A stretch of DNA of 64,000 nt from Pyrrhoderma lamaoense (Eukaryota > Basidiomycota > Agaricomycetes > Hymenochaetales > Hymenochaetaceae). A model generated the notes under the pieces. That model made no database searches, was not told the DNA's origin, and saw nothing but the letters and a program-made list of their open reading frames with translations. Within the stretch, counting starts at the first letter, position 1; each line of letters starts with the position of its first letter. Positions 34,249 through 46,188 of the stretch are shown here, in pieces. The stretch covers positions 124,001 to 188,000 of the forward strand of contig NBAZ01000022.1 of the NCBI GenBank assembly GCA_002794735.1, given 5' to 3'. Made by a program: the position numbers and the translations under genes.

Positions 34249-35919
34249 ATGGCTATCGACACTGTGTTGCAAGCTGCTAGTCGTGCTGACTATGGATTCC
34301 AAAATATCCCCGTTATGCAAGTCTGATATCTATTGTCGTAGTCTATGCAGATTACAGACTAATTGCAACCTATCTATCAGTGACATGAAGGATTTAGATA
34401 ACCCCGACCCAATCATTAGACGACAATTAGCAAGAGACATCCGAGACGCGTGCATTAACGTTGGCTTCTTCTATGGTAGGCAATTCTAAAACAGTTTTAC
34501 AAATCCATTATTACTGAGGCACTTAATCACTCTTAATCCTCAAGTGAAAAATCATGGCATTCCAGAAGAAAAAATACTTAGTGCGGTTGATGCTGGAAAG
34601 AAGTTCTTTGCGCTCCCAACCGACACTAAAATGAAGGTATGCATCTTGCCAACTCTATTCAACTTGTAGGATATCTATCAGATTTCTAATTTAATCGTTT
34701 TCTTCTTCCGTTAAGTACGATAGCAGGAATTCGACAAATTTTAAAGGGTATGCTCCGCTCTTGAGTGAGAACAACGATCCTGAAAATCGTGGAGACTTGC
34801 ATGAGAGCTTTGATATTGGGCCAGAGGAGAAGGAGGGGGCAAAGTCCAACGCTATGTCGGGTTCAAATCAGTGGCCTACAGATGAAATACCAGAATTCAA
34901 AGATGGTTATATGGGCTACTAGTCAGTTTGATTTTATCCTCTTATCAACAGTAGTGCGCATATTGATTGAAATGTTACTTGTGATTGCAGTAAGGCTGCG
35001 ATTGCGTTCGGGAAAAAGCTTTTCCCTCTTTTCGCTATTGCTCTTGATCTTCCAGAGAATTTCTTTGATGATAAGGTAGATGTTGATAACATAAATATCA
35101 TATCAAACAATATAAACTTAACGTCTATACCCACAATAGACTCAAGAAGATGCAGCTATCATGCGGGTACTTCATTACCCACCGCAGACGGGTGTTCATG
35201 ATGATAGAGTGCTTGGAATTGGCGCTCATACAGAGTGAGTTTGTCCATTGCTCTATAAGCTTCAACATTCAAGATTCTGATTATGGTTTCTAGTTTTGAA
35301 GTACATGATCCTCATTATATTATGGGGTTAGGAGACTGACTTACTATCTCTTTAGTGCTTCACGATGCTCTGGCAAGAATCCAACGTTCAAGCTTTACAA
35401 GTCTTAAACGCCAACAAACAATGGGTAAATGCAACTCCCATCCCCGGAACACTCGTTATCAAGTAGGTTCACGTGTTTTCCATTTTCTTCCATAGTATCT
35501 CTCTTCGAATTTCTACTAATGTGACCTTTTAGCATTGGCGACCAACTGTCACGATGGACGAGTGAGTTTTATATATGCCGTTTTATCTACATGTCTGAAT
35601 TACTCTTTGTTAAGACGACGTTTTCAAATCGACCTTCCACCGCGCCATTAACAGGACTGGTGTAGAACGATACTCTATGCCCGTATTCTTCGGGTGGATT
35701 ATAATGTTCCCCTTGAGGTAAGTTTCATACTTCAATCTTCTAGTAGGATGTGTCCCGTGTGAATCGAATCGAACTGATTCACTTTGTCGCTCTCAGCCGA
35801 TACCAAGTTGTGTCTCGCTTGATCATCCACCAAAGTACGAAGTTGTGACGGCCGGTGAACATGTCGCTGCAAGACTTGCCGCTGCTTATAGTGGACCTAG
35901 ATATGAGTCGGAAAAGTAG
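34249..35919 (+). CDS. 2-oxoglutarate/Fe(II)-dependent oxygenase (isopenicillin N synthase-like fold)
   Basis: Non-heme iron oxygenase of the IPNS/DIOX superfamily; oxidises a small metabolite with 2-oxoglutarate and O2. Blocks: DACINVGFFYVKNHGIPEE, FKGYAPLLSENND, LHYPPQTGVHDDRVLGIGAH. Iron ligands: the HTD of GAHTDFECF and the His of KSTFHRAINR. The 2OG-binding Arg is in VERYSMPVFF. The first intron appears to be of GC-AG type (34,317-34,380), giving IPVIDMKDLDNPDP across the junction. A 7-base micro-exon (TTTTGAA, about 35,293-35,299) completes TDFE. Near 35,692 one G is missing from ttcgggtgg, so the conserved GVDYNVPLEP is out of phase with FF. After that the tail reads to TAG 35917-35919. 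Probably intact apart from that one base. Confidence 0.82.
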
Positions 35920-36700
35920 AAGAGGAAGATCGTGAATTTTTTCTTCTCTTTCTTCTTTTCTTGATCTCTAAACAGTCGCAGGAATCATGTAATATTGTAA
36001 GTTTTGTGTTAAAACACACTTTCGGAAGATTTGGTCTTTTTTGGCGAATATCGTAGTTTTGGGTGTAAAATCGATTTTTGATATTAATGTGAAAGAGCAA
36101 GTTTTTTGGACCTGGGTTAGTCGTTTCTTAGTTAAAGAGAGCGTGCAGAGATCGTGTCGAAAAGAAAGTCCTCGCTTGCCATGTGGTTTTACTGAATATT
36201 TTGTGCATATCTTCCTGAGGGAATAATCTTTGTTTTCGCACTTGTTTTCTAGGTATCTCTTTACCTATATCTACCGTTGGATTCGTAGCTTGTTATTTTT
36301 TCTCACGGGCTTGCTTCGCATATATGAAAATTTCGAGCTAGGGATTTGATTCACATAAATATCAATATAACCGTGTTAACAACATAATAAGCTCTGAACA
36401 ATCCTAAAACCGAACACATTTGTTAGTTGGATGGTTTACAAATGACAAGAAACTAGTAACTCACCAATCCTCCTCAAATACTCAACTATTCATTTACGTA
36501 AACATGTGTATATAACTCTTTATGGCCAACCGACTACTTTGTAGCCGGAGTTCTTTATAAATCATAGAGAATAAGCCAGGAAGATTATTAGTTTTAGGGG
36601 GAATCAAACTCATGATTCTTACCCAGATTGGCTCGATCCACCACCAGATGTGGTTGTCTTGGATTTAGACGAGCTGTTTCAAGTTGGATTATCGTAAACA
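35920..36700. other. Convergent 3' flanks, no gene seen
   Basis: About 780 bases between convergent genes. A plus-strand open frame at 36,041-36,226 has no recognisable content and probably lies in transcript 3' ends. Confidence 0.45.
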
Positions 36701-36928
36701 TTAATTTCTTATCATATTTGACACCTTTGACAAGCCGTACCTTCCGCTCTTCTGTTTCTTGTCTTTCTTCTTCTGTGTCACGGGAACCGAAATAGTAGAA
36801 GAGAATCCATAAGATGACATGAGTGCGCCAACTGCAGCTTCATAGTTTTTCTGTTCTCCCTGTTTCGGGATGAGTGGCTGGTTGCTGATGGAAGAAGCGT
36901 CGTCCGAAGAAGTAGGCTTGTTCGACAT
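36701..36928 (-). CDS. Small basic-tailed protein, NYEAAVGAL family, unknown function
   Basis: A 75-residue protein starting at ATG 36928 (MSNKPTSSDDASSISNQPLI). Its core KNYEAAVGALMSSYGFSSTI followed by SVPVTQKKKDKKQK is clearly related to the core RNYEEAFGTLSSWYGVGGSA and PVPSPPSDQKTKKE of the protein at 42,334, on the other strand 5.6 kb away. The shared layout is a Ser-rich disordered N terminus, a 20-residue aromatic block and a Lys-rich tail. I know no function for this block. A GT-starting intron could remove the last dozen codons (gtacgg after KSGR), so the exact C terminus is uncertain. Confidence 0.6.
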   Translation of the reverse strand: MSNKPTSSDDASSISNQPLIPKQGEQKNYEAAVGALMSSYGFSSTISVPVTQKKKDKKQKSGRYGLSKVSNMIRN

Positions 36929-38793
36929 TGTGATGATGGTATGAGTTTGAGTGTTTCGTTGATAAGTAGTTAAGACTGCGATATAAGTCAAGAAAATATC
37001 TGTGAGTGTAGGGGATGGAGAAAACTCTGAGCTGATTTTTCAGGTTCTCTTTAATACTCTTTGGCAATGGGTTCGGTAATTAAGCCATGGCAGTGACTGC
37101 GTAGGGCTCGCAGCAGACAAACTCACTTTCAGATAATTTGCTAGGTGCCGAAAACTCCATTTGTTGTATGTAGACAAAGTGTTGGAATCCCAAACTTGGA
37201 TACCAAAGAAAAAAACGCATAGATAACAAAATATAATTCGGGCCCGGAATCGCTTAAAATACAAGTGAATGTATTTTGGTGTACTAGTAACAGTATATAA
37301 CAAACTCTTATTTAACAAGATATGGAACCATGTGCTCATTTTAAAGTTATCATCATCGCATATGATTAGTAAACGGCTTTGAGCCCGTGTTCAGAGACAG
37401 ACAATTACAAAAAAAACTTGGATTCGTCTGAATAACCCCCAGCCCATGAGCGCTTTTCTTAAAAATCGACATCGAGATACGGATTATTTCTCCCTTCGTG
37501 GAGTTGATAATATGATGAAAGAAGGTTCAATATGGGTTATGGGTAAACAGTCACTGAGTCATAGCAGTGGGCTTGAAAGGTGTAAGCAGAAATTTGAGTA
37601 TGACTTGCCTCTATCCAAAGGGTTTCCTTTTTAGTTAGTAAGGTGTCTTTTACTCAACTTCTCCCGCAGGTTCGCATCACACGGTCTTTCAAAGTACACC
37701 ATAACTTTGAAAATTGTAAATAAATGACGCGGGCTTGCCAAGGACGGATTTCATAATGAACACATTGAATACGCCATACTGCTATAATGCTATAATAAGA
37801 TATTTGTAATAGAACAAAAAAGAATGTTAATACGCGTATTAGTCATGAAGCCACCGCCATTATGTACCTTTGCACATGCAACAAAGCGACACTTTATCGC
37901 ACGCGGATAAAACAGAAGCTAACAGACACGATAATTAAATATCCCAATACAAGAGTACATTTTAACCTTTGTAGATTGAATATACTAAACACAGCTTCTT
38001 TCACGTTATTGACACTGCAATCCAAAGTACCAGTGCTCGAAACCTTCTACTGTTAGTGAACTCTTGCTTTTTTGTGTATGTGTAGATCCAGTAGGTTCTC
38101 TCCTACTGAAATTACCTGAGAAATGCATTGAAGTGAGTCAGAGCCGGAGTTACGCGACGGATATTCTTATACATCTGGTCAAAAAGATAGCACAATACCT
38201 TCATTCTTGACTCGATTTTTCTGAAGTTACACAACCCCAAAATTTATGAGCTGTAATTGAGGGACAATTATGGTAAACTCTACCCCGAAGGTGTTAATGT
38301 CGTTCGGAGGTATCATTAGTGGCCATAGAATCGGATTTTTTTATGAGTCACATAGTGGTTAGAGCCTTATTGGTGTATTGCATGTACATGTACATCACTG
38401 ATCTATGATCTCGGGATGAATATCGCTAGAAAAGGTATTGAAAAGGGAAGTTTGTATTAGTTTACTCGTAAACTCCGTTAACGCAGGCATACCCACGAGA
38501 CGAGATTCACTCTGGAAACAGACGTAGTGACATACTTATTGACTACGAGAATGTAAGCCAGCCTGATATGAATGAGAAGAATCATTCAATAAATTTCTTT
38601 GGAGTACAAATTCAATTTCAATTCATGCTCTAAAATATAACATACATTCGAAAACCCTCTCAACAACGACGAAAGCAGGAAAATAAGCCCTTCAAAAAGG
38701 CAAACAATAAAAAGAGATATACCAAAAAAGATGTTCAAAAACCCAGAAAACTGGAATGAAGTACAGAATTTCAATACAATTTTTTTTCTTTTA
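36929..38793. other. Intergenic, no gene seen
   Basis: About 1.9 kb of AT-rich DNA with only short unsupported open frames (37,446-37,634; 37,862-38,056). Contains the 5' region of the small minus-strand gene and the 3' flank of PRMT3. Confidence 0.45.
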
Positions 38794-41020
38794 CTATCGA
38801 ACTTTGAATGATTGTACGATCATAGGACTTTCTGTCCTCTTAGAACTATCATCTTCGTCTTCTTCTCGGACTACATAATGGATCTCAATGTCGAGTTCTC
38901 GAGAGTTGTCCTCACTTTTTCTGCAGTGGAAAGTACCAGATACCTCGGTGCCTAAAACGCTTAAGGTTAGTTGTATTCAATAGTGCATCTATGGATCGTA
39001 CCTTCTCCAATCACAATCGGCTCTTTCAATAAGAACAAGGTTTGCTTCCAGTGGGTTGGTAGACTTTCCGGACCAGTTGTGAAACTTGCTCCTTCCTCTG
39101 CTTTGACCTTCATGCTACTGGCTCTGCGTAGTCGAGGTTCCCTAACCGGGCTCCTGGGAGAACTTGGACTACGCGCCCGAGTAGGTGACGCAGGTCTTGA
39201 CGAGGATGATCCTGGGCGCCATACCTCCGCTAATACTGGTTCACCGTTACGAACGGCCGCAGAGTGCGTAGAAGGCGAGACTTGAGAACCATCCGCTCGA
39301 AAAAGCAATCAAAATACAGAATGAATGCGTGGGCAACTGTCCGTCGGGCAGGAGTTCCACGGAGTGTGAACGAAGAGATGAACGAAAGCTGACGGGGAGT
39401 TGTCGTTGCGATATTGATGTCCTGAAACAGTACGGAAAGAGTCAACAGTTCGCTCTAGGCAAAGATTAACAAATTGTTATGTAATTATGCTAACCTTCAC
39501 AATAGCTGATTCTGACAGCATAGTTTCTGGTCCTACGACCTCGATGATAGCTTCATCATATACGCCCTCGGTCATAGGCGACATATCGAAACCTGAGAAA
39601 GTGTGAGTTTATCCATCCAAGACTGAGCATCGTTAAGTGTACCGTATACATCGGACCAGAATTCTACACGATCCTTGTAGATATCTGATGCAGAACATAA
39701 TCCGAGAAGCATACGAGACTGGCTCGGCACAAGCACACCGCCTCTTTCCGTCACTTTTTCGTTTTCAATTCCTTCGCGACCACGGACTGGTTTTGTTGTG
39801 TTGGCATATTTCGTTGGCTTAAGGAAACGATCTCGAGCAATAAGTACAGAGTCTAACATCGATTCATAAAGAAGTGCGTAACCCATCCATTCCGAGACAA
39901 TCACATCTACGTGTGTAATTCCATCGGGGAGTTCTATATCCTCTATTTTTCCATTGATTACACTTGAACGAGTAGTTTTGTTTCAGAATTATGATAACAG
40001 AAAAGGTGGATATGACTACGTACGTGATGATTTCGTCTAAACCATTCGCTTTGACAATTTTACGAGCTTTTTCCGCAATATTTGAGCTTGCGTCTACGGC
40101 AAATACTCTTTTCGCTCCTGCTTTGGCAGCAAATAGAGAAAGGATTCCCGTTCCACAGCCCACATCTAAGACAATAGCATCTTGAAAGAGGTCCGGGGAG
40201 TTGAGTATGAATGAAGCATATGTTGATGTGCGGACTTTGTCGCGTAACATAACGTGATGTATTTCTGTGCCCCACAGTTTATTATCGGAGCACGAATGAT
40301 ATAACATATGCTGTACGCACCATTATCACCATAACTATCAAAATAGTGTGTATCATCGTCCCTTTTTGCAACTGTTGTAGAAGATGGGGACCCGTCATTC
40401 TCCTTGAGACTTTTTAATAGGTCTTTTGCGTGAAATTGCTTTTCTACTAATGCACGGAAATCAACGAGATCCTTCTTTGCTTGTGCAAGTCGGTCCGTCA
40501 GCCTGCGTATGACCTTGCCCTTGTCCCCCTCTGTTTTAGGCTCCGTCTCATCCTCATCGTCAGTCCAGTCTTCAGAGCCCGCTTGTAACAATGGATCATC
40601 TGGAAAGACAGGGATCAAGTAAGCATCGTCGCCGAATAACGACTCCGTGCCTTTTAGAGCATTTATTGCGTCGGCAGTAGGCTTTTCTCTGCGAATGTAA
40701 TTTACGAGACGAATACGACCATGGAAATCCAGAGAAAGACGTGAAGTCAGCTCATTGAAATCTAAGTTGTACTTCTCTTTGTCGTATGCAAGCGCCGCAT
40801 CAACTCCAGGATGTGAAGTGCCATCGACCAAGGAAAGACAAGGGCGCTGTGGTTCCGATTCCGAAACCCAATCATTCCAATCGTCGTCGTCATCATCTAC
40901 AGACGAACTATCACAGTCCGACGCAGGGGGTTGGTCATCTCCTGAGCCTGTTCGACTATGAGTTCTAGACTGAAGCTTCTCAAGCTCATTGGCTGAGGCA
41001 GAAAGTTTATGAACGCTCAT
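38794..41020 (-). CDS. Protein arginine methyltransferase 3 (PRMT3)
   Basis: Type I arginine methyltransferase that modifies ribosomal protein uS5 in other eukaryotes. ATG at 41020 (MSVHKLSASANELEKLQ). The N-terminal region has an acidic run and RPCLSLVDGTSHPG in place of a standard C2H2 finger, followed by LDFHGRIRLVNYIRRE. The SAM-binding core is VLDVGCGTGILSLFAAKAG, the double-E loop SEWMGYALLYESMLDS and the THW loop PTHWKQTLF. Final residues QSFKVR, stop at 38796-38794. Introns are short; for example DNE-IHHVMLRDKVRT is joined across about 40,270-40,325. One base is missing near 39,295-39,304 (TTTTTCGAGCGG), where YFDCFF passes into ADGSQVSPSTHS out of phase. The Ser/Pro-rich insert RPASPTRARSPSSPRSP interrupts the beta barrel. 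Confidence 0.88.
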
Positions 41021-42333
41021 TTGATCGAGTCAAAATTAGCTGTATGCTATGCTGTTTTTGGGATGAAAAGAAGTCAAAAAGTCATTTAACTTGGAAGTGC
41101 GACTGGTGGTGGACTTTAGTCGCTCCGACTTCTGATGTATCTGAGCTTTGAGGGTGTTCAAGGTGGAACGTTTATGTCTGAGGCTAGACAGTACCAGTCT
41201 GAAGGAGCTTCATCCAGCAAATGAGTATTTGTTCCACTTCTAGTAGTTTCGGATATTTGCTCATGCATTATGTAATGTAATAAACCCTGAACTGTGGTAA
41301 AATGATTAAAAAATCCATGTCCATGTACTGACCCCTCAACGCCCGGTGACCCCATATTTGCTCATAAATGAGCCTTGGCCGGTTCATCGAGATCATTTTA
41401 AACTGCACTTTAATTTGCGGTGCGATTTTTCGTTATCGAAGAATACTTCTCAGGAGATTCAAATAAAGTCTCGTGCACACCTGCGTAGGGACGTTGTTCC
41501 GCGACAGATGGAATCTAAACAGCGAAAAGTGTGGACCTGACATCATCACCATTTAGATGGAGTTATACCTGTAAATAACTAAATAACTGATAAACAACAA
41601 AAGCAGATGTGTATCACCTTGTAACATGTAACAGATATAAGAAGAAAGAACGTTTTTATTGAATGCCGGATAATCAAGTGCACAGCATGAAGAACATCAA
41701 GCATGTCCATCAAAAGCGCTGCGTTGCTCAATCCCTGCGCCTTCGGCCAATTGGCTGCGATAATCGTACAGTAATGTATTCAGTTGTAACCTTGAATTTG
41801 TTCTGCACTGACTCGACCCAATCATTTCGCAATGACTCATGACGTATTTTCTTTTCGTGATCATCATCTTATTTCAACGTGTCATGATTAACAACATCAG
41901 TCAAGTTGAATCTTTCAATACCACTCTATCAAGCTAACTGTTTGATTTGGGAAAGAAAAGGATCAGAGAATTAAAAAGTGTTGATCAACAGCAATTGATA
42001 GATCCAAAACTTGTCTGTGTTTGTGAGTGTGTGCGCCCTTCGGATCCGCATTCCAGGGTCGGTAATAGCTCCTAAACAAGCTTCCGATTTGAGTCAGACC
42101 ATTATTGGAGACTGTGCATTAATTAAAGGAGACTGTGCTTATTGATCTCATGAGTCAAAACATGTATGGGTCGGTGTTTACGGAATTCTTTTCAATCCTC
42201 TTATCCTGTATATAAGTATGCTTCACAAAAACGTATTTGCTCATCACCCAAAGAAATTTCAGTTCTACTGCCTTCAGAAATCATCCACTTTCAATCAATC
42301 CACCTGAACGCAACGTCCTCAGATCTTAACAAT
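41021..42333. other. Divergent promoter region, no gene seen
   Basis: About 1.3 kb between the PRMT3 start and the small plus-strand gene, which are transcribed away from each other. Short open frames at 41,158-41,540 are unsupported. No RNA gene recognised. Confidence 0.45.
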
Positions 42334-42819
42334 ATGCCAGTTGTTCAGCGTAATCTTCCTATAGCTCCTAGTGCCTTCAGAGATATGTACGGACTTGAAC
42401 CAAGTTCTTCTCAGCCTCATCTCACACCGAAGAAAGGCTCGAAATCTTCTTCTTCTTCATTTTCACTTTCTCGTATGTTACGAAAAGGACGAAGCGCCTC
42501 ACCGGAGGCAACACCATCCAACACTTCGATTGAGTCCAGTTCGAACCCACGCTCATCTATGGATTCTGAAATGACGCTTGCATTGTCTACACAACCGACA
42601 TCAACGTCACCGGAAAAGTCGGAACGAAACTACGAAGAGGCGTTCGGTACACTCTCTTCTTGGTATGGTGTCGGCGGCTCAGCCGTCCCGGTGCCATCAC
42701 CACCCAGCGACCAAAAGACTAAAAAAGAATCAAAGTCAAAGCCAAAGCCAAAGGCGTCAAAGTCGGACTCAGATCCACATAGTGCCGCACTTAGAGTCTG
42801 GAGTTTATATAGGGCTTGA
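42334..42819 (+). CDS. Small Ser/Lys-rich protein, NYEEAFGTL family, unknown function
   Basis: A 161-residue, apparently intronless protein from ATG 42334 (MPVVQRNLPIAPSAFRDMYG) to TGA 42817-42819. It has an N-terminal block, a Ser-rich stretch (KKGSKSSSSSFSLSRMLRKG), a Thr/Ser-rich linker, then the core RNYEEAFGTLSSWYGVGGSA and a Lys/Ser/Pro tail with tandem KSKPKPK. The core matches the 75-residue protein at 36,701-36,928. The low-complexity composition suggests a mostly disordered regulatory or scaffold protein. No catalytic motif, signal peptide or membrane segment is seen. Confidence 0.65.
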   Translation: MPVVQRNLPIAPSAFRDMYGLEPSSSQPHLTPKKGSKSSSSSFSLSRMLRKGRSASPEATPSNTSIESSSNPRSSMDSEMTLALSTQPTSTSPEKSERNYEEAFGTLSSWYGVGGSAVPVPSPPSDQKTKKESKSKPKPKASKSDSDPHSAALRVWSLYRA

Positions 42820-43946
42820 ATTTCTTTTCCATCTAAACAATGTATGTGATTCTTTTTATCATGAATGAATTAGTAGAACTTATAACTTCCAACGTAGAGG
42901 GTTCTAATGGTGTATTTTATTTGATACTCTTCATACACGTCATAATAGTATTCTGTATTCCTGGAGTTTTGGATGTGATTTTCGGTGTTAGTTTTACTAC
43001 ATTTAACTTTTTTTGTTACTATATATGCGTATAATCGACAATCATATACTTGAATAACATACTCTGTAAATTGTGGGAACCTGACACGGCCTTCCCAGTG
43101 AGTTACGCTTAGATGCATAATCTGTTGATAGTTAACCAGCTATTTCCTACGTCTCAGACCATAAACTCATTCCCTTAGTGTACCATGTCGCCACATGGAA
43201 AAAAAAATAAGAAACGTGCCTTATAAATTCAATTTAGCAAGCTCGGCAGGAGGTCATGTAGTGATAATACTAACTCAAAAAAATTCAACACAATGGATCA
43301 TGAGCCTTCAGACATCGTTATTTTTATTCGAATCTCGGTTAGCTGTTGGTGCGTCCCCTTAGGGAGCAACGAAGTGAGGTTATGTCTCAACTCAACAATC
43401 ATGGGTAGTCCGTATAAGGATAAAGATTAAAAGAAGTGCTAGTGCAAGAAGACGTTGATCTTAGTCAGATCTATATTCACACACACATTCAGGTACAACC
43501 ACACACCCGTATATAATATTCTAACTGTGAAAAGCTACTCTTGGGGAGGCCTACATGTAAAACATAAACAAATGGATGTGAAATACACATGTGAGCAACT
43601 AAACTCATTTTATCGGAATTAAAACTTCACATTAAAGTGATAATTGTAGTTGTTAAGATTCCGGATTCAATTATAAATAGATTGTAGATAGTGTGCTGAG
43701 ATACTAGATCTGGACGCGTGACTTGATAACAAAATTCCCGCTTTTAGTAATCAGGACCCACGAGGTCTGCTAGTTTCTTGAATTGGCGTAACTCTCATCG
43801 AGCACAGCGACGACGACAATAGCGACGCTGAAGGACATAGCAACGACGGAAACAGCAACTTACCAAGCAAACGTTCTGTGGATCAGAGCAGTGCTTCATC
43901 ACCCTTTGTCACTTCTTGTCATTCTTTACTCTACTCTTTCACAACG
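42820..43946. other. Intergenic, promoter side of the septin gene
   Basis: About 1.1 kb. Strongly AT-rich at 42,890-43,030. A CGAC/ACGAC-rich patch (gcacagcgacgacgacaatagcgacgctg) lies at 43,802-43,830, shortly before the septin start. No gene seen. Confidence 0.45.
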
Positions 43947-46188
43947 ATGGTACTTGGTTTTGGCACAAAGTCTGGAAAGAAAAAGTCGAAGAACGACCTC
44001 GACGATGACAATGAACTTCGTCTTTCTCCATCACTACCAGAGATGGCCTCTGGTGGTGTAGCTTGGCCTTCGGACCTCGTTGATGTTGCTGCAATTCGTT
44101 CAACACCACCACAGACTCCTGCTCCGGGTGCAACCAAAGTTTCGTTTTCATCCGCAGACCAGAATGTTGCAATCCCATTCCACAGACCATTCCGCAAGTC
44201 TATTAGCAGGGATTCCGGCATACGGGATGGCGGCAGGTCCGCTGGACCCATAGCTTCTCTGTATATGTCCCAACCACATCCTCCATCTGCCTTCAGCTCA
44301 AAGCCAGGTGACCGTGCTGGCACGCCCCATTCATCTCGAACACGGCATACTCATCATAGCATTCGTAAACGAATCGCTCCGGCATTTAATCTCATGGTTG
44401 CTGGAGCACAGGGTACTGGCAAGGTGAGTAGACCTTCGTTACATGCGACCTTGTTTCTAAGCTTCTCACGAACATTCGGCCGTAGAGCTCACTCCTTCGG
44501 CTTCTCATTGATACGGCAGACATCTCACCCGCCGCGACACCCGAGCAGCGCGCGTCCATTGATCAGTTCCTTCGTTCTAGCAGCAAGCGGACAGAAAGGA
44601 TTGATACAGCTTGTGTGGAGATTTGCGAATCACGTTTTGATCGCATCTTGCTCTCAGTTATTGACACTCCCGGACTCGATTTTCATGAAGGACACGAACT
44701 GAAGTTGGAAAGGCAACTATCATCTATAATGAAATACTTGGATCTTCAATATGCGGATACTATGGACGAGGTATGGATTAGATATAAATTTGAAATTCGG
44801 TGCCTTCGTTTAATGACCACTTCCACAGGAAGCAAAAGTCGTTCGGAAGAGCAAGGGCGATCAACATGTTCACTTGTTAGCATCTCTCTAGTACTTACGT
44901 AGTATTGCTATTTCTCACGTTTTAAATTTTAGATGCGTTTACATGATTGATCCTGATTCAATCAAGACTCCCGCGTCTCGACAGATGGAGCCTAGTTCCT
45001 TCGGAAGTGAGTAAATGGACATTGTTAGGTTTCTTACTTCCAATTTCAACTCATCTTCCGTCAACAGATACAGTTGTTGATACACCTCCTGCTAATGAAG
45101 AGGATCAGAAGGCTCACAATGGAGCCCGCTGACTTACGTGTTATCCGTCGTCTCTCGGAGCGTGTCAATGTCCTGCCAGTTGTGGCACGTGCGGATGTAC
45201 TGACTGATGAGAAGTTAGCTTCTGTCAAACTCGCGATTCGTCGTGATTTGCATGAAGCCAAGCTTGAATTTGGTGTATTTGGGCTCGCCAAGGTCGATGA
45301 AGAACATAATGAATCCAGTAGACTCTCGACTACTGCGAGTGCAGAGGAGAGTACAGAGAGTATGAGTCCTTCGAACACTACGACTTCAAATGGGAGTGGG
45401 CAACATACAGACGAGGGCATTGGTAGTGAAGAAAGCGAAGAAGATGAAAGACGTTCGCGACCAGTGATCAAGCTTAATCAGAGGCGGAAGCTCTCTACAC
45501 GTTCGACATCTCGCTCTCGTCTTGAACAAAGTGTCTTTGACGACAAACGTGGACCTATGCCTTTGGAAATGATTGACCCTGACAGTCTTGCAAATGTCCG
45601 CTTTAGTGCAGCTCAACTCTCAAAGGATAGCCCTAGCCTGTCAGATTTGATGCCGTTCGCAGTGATCATGCCTGAGCAGACATCTCGTGTCCGTCGTGCA
45701 CTCAAGGCACCACCACCCTTGCGACCTGTTTCTGCTTGTTCCGCTGATAGTGCATTTGCCCAAACCCCAACTACGCCTGTAACTGCCAATGGAGATAAAC
45801 TTGACTCCGAAACCAATGGAACCCCGACGCCAACTGCTAGTTTGAAGAAGTCTCCTTCAACTGACCATTTCACACCATTTGTACAGACGCCTAGGGACCT
45901 TAGAGGCGTCTTCGTTCGTAAATTCAGATGGGGATCAGTTGATGTACTTGATCCTGTACATTGCGATTTCTCTGCGTTACGGAATGTTATATTGTCCACT
46001 CATTTCAAGGTAAATTTACTATTTTAGCAAAGTTAAAGGCTCATTTTCTTACTTTGTTTCCTCAGGTCCTCAAAACAAATACCAAAGAAGTTCTCTATGA
46101 AAAGTTCAGAACTGAAAAATTACTTGCCAGACGTGCGACCCGAAATATCAGTGATGAAGATCGTAAACGTCTTTTGGAAGGTATTTAG
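43947..46188 (+). CDS. Divergent septin-type GTPase with long disordered insert
   Basis: Filament-forming GTPase of the septin family. ATG at 43947 (MVLGFGTKSGKKKSKNDLDD). An N-terminal disordered Ser/Pro-rich region of roughly 140 residues precedes the G1 P-loop GAQGTGK-SS, split by an intron after the Lys codon (44,423). G3 is VIDTPGLDFHEGHELKLERQ and is followed by CVYMIDPDS. The G4 region is VNVLPVVARADVLTDEKL, with Arg where septins usually have Lys (AKAD). An insert of about 150 mostly Ser/Thr/Glu residues comes next, then the septin C-terminal part: LMPFAVIMPEQ, FRWGSVDVLDPVHCDFSALR, and an end at TAG 46186-46188. One base is missing near 45,112-45,118, just before MEPADLRVIRRLSER. Introns at about 44,770, 44,874 and 45,006 look standard. 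Confidence 0.82.
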
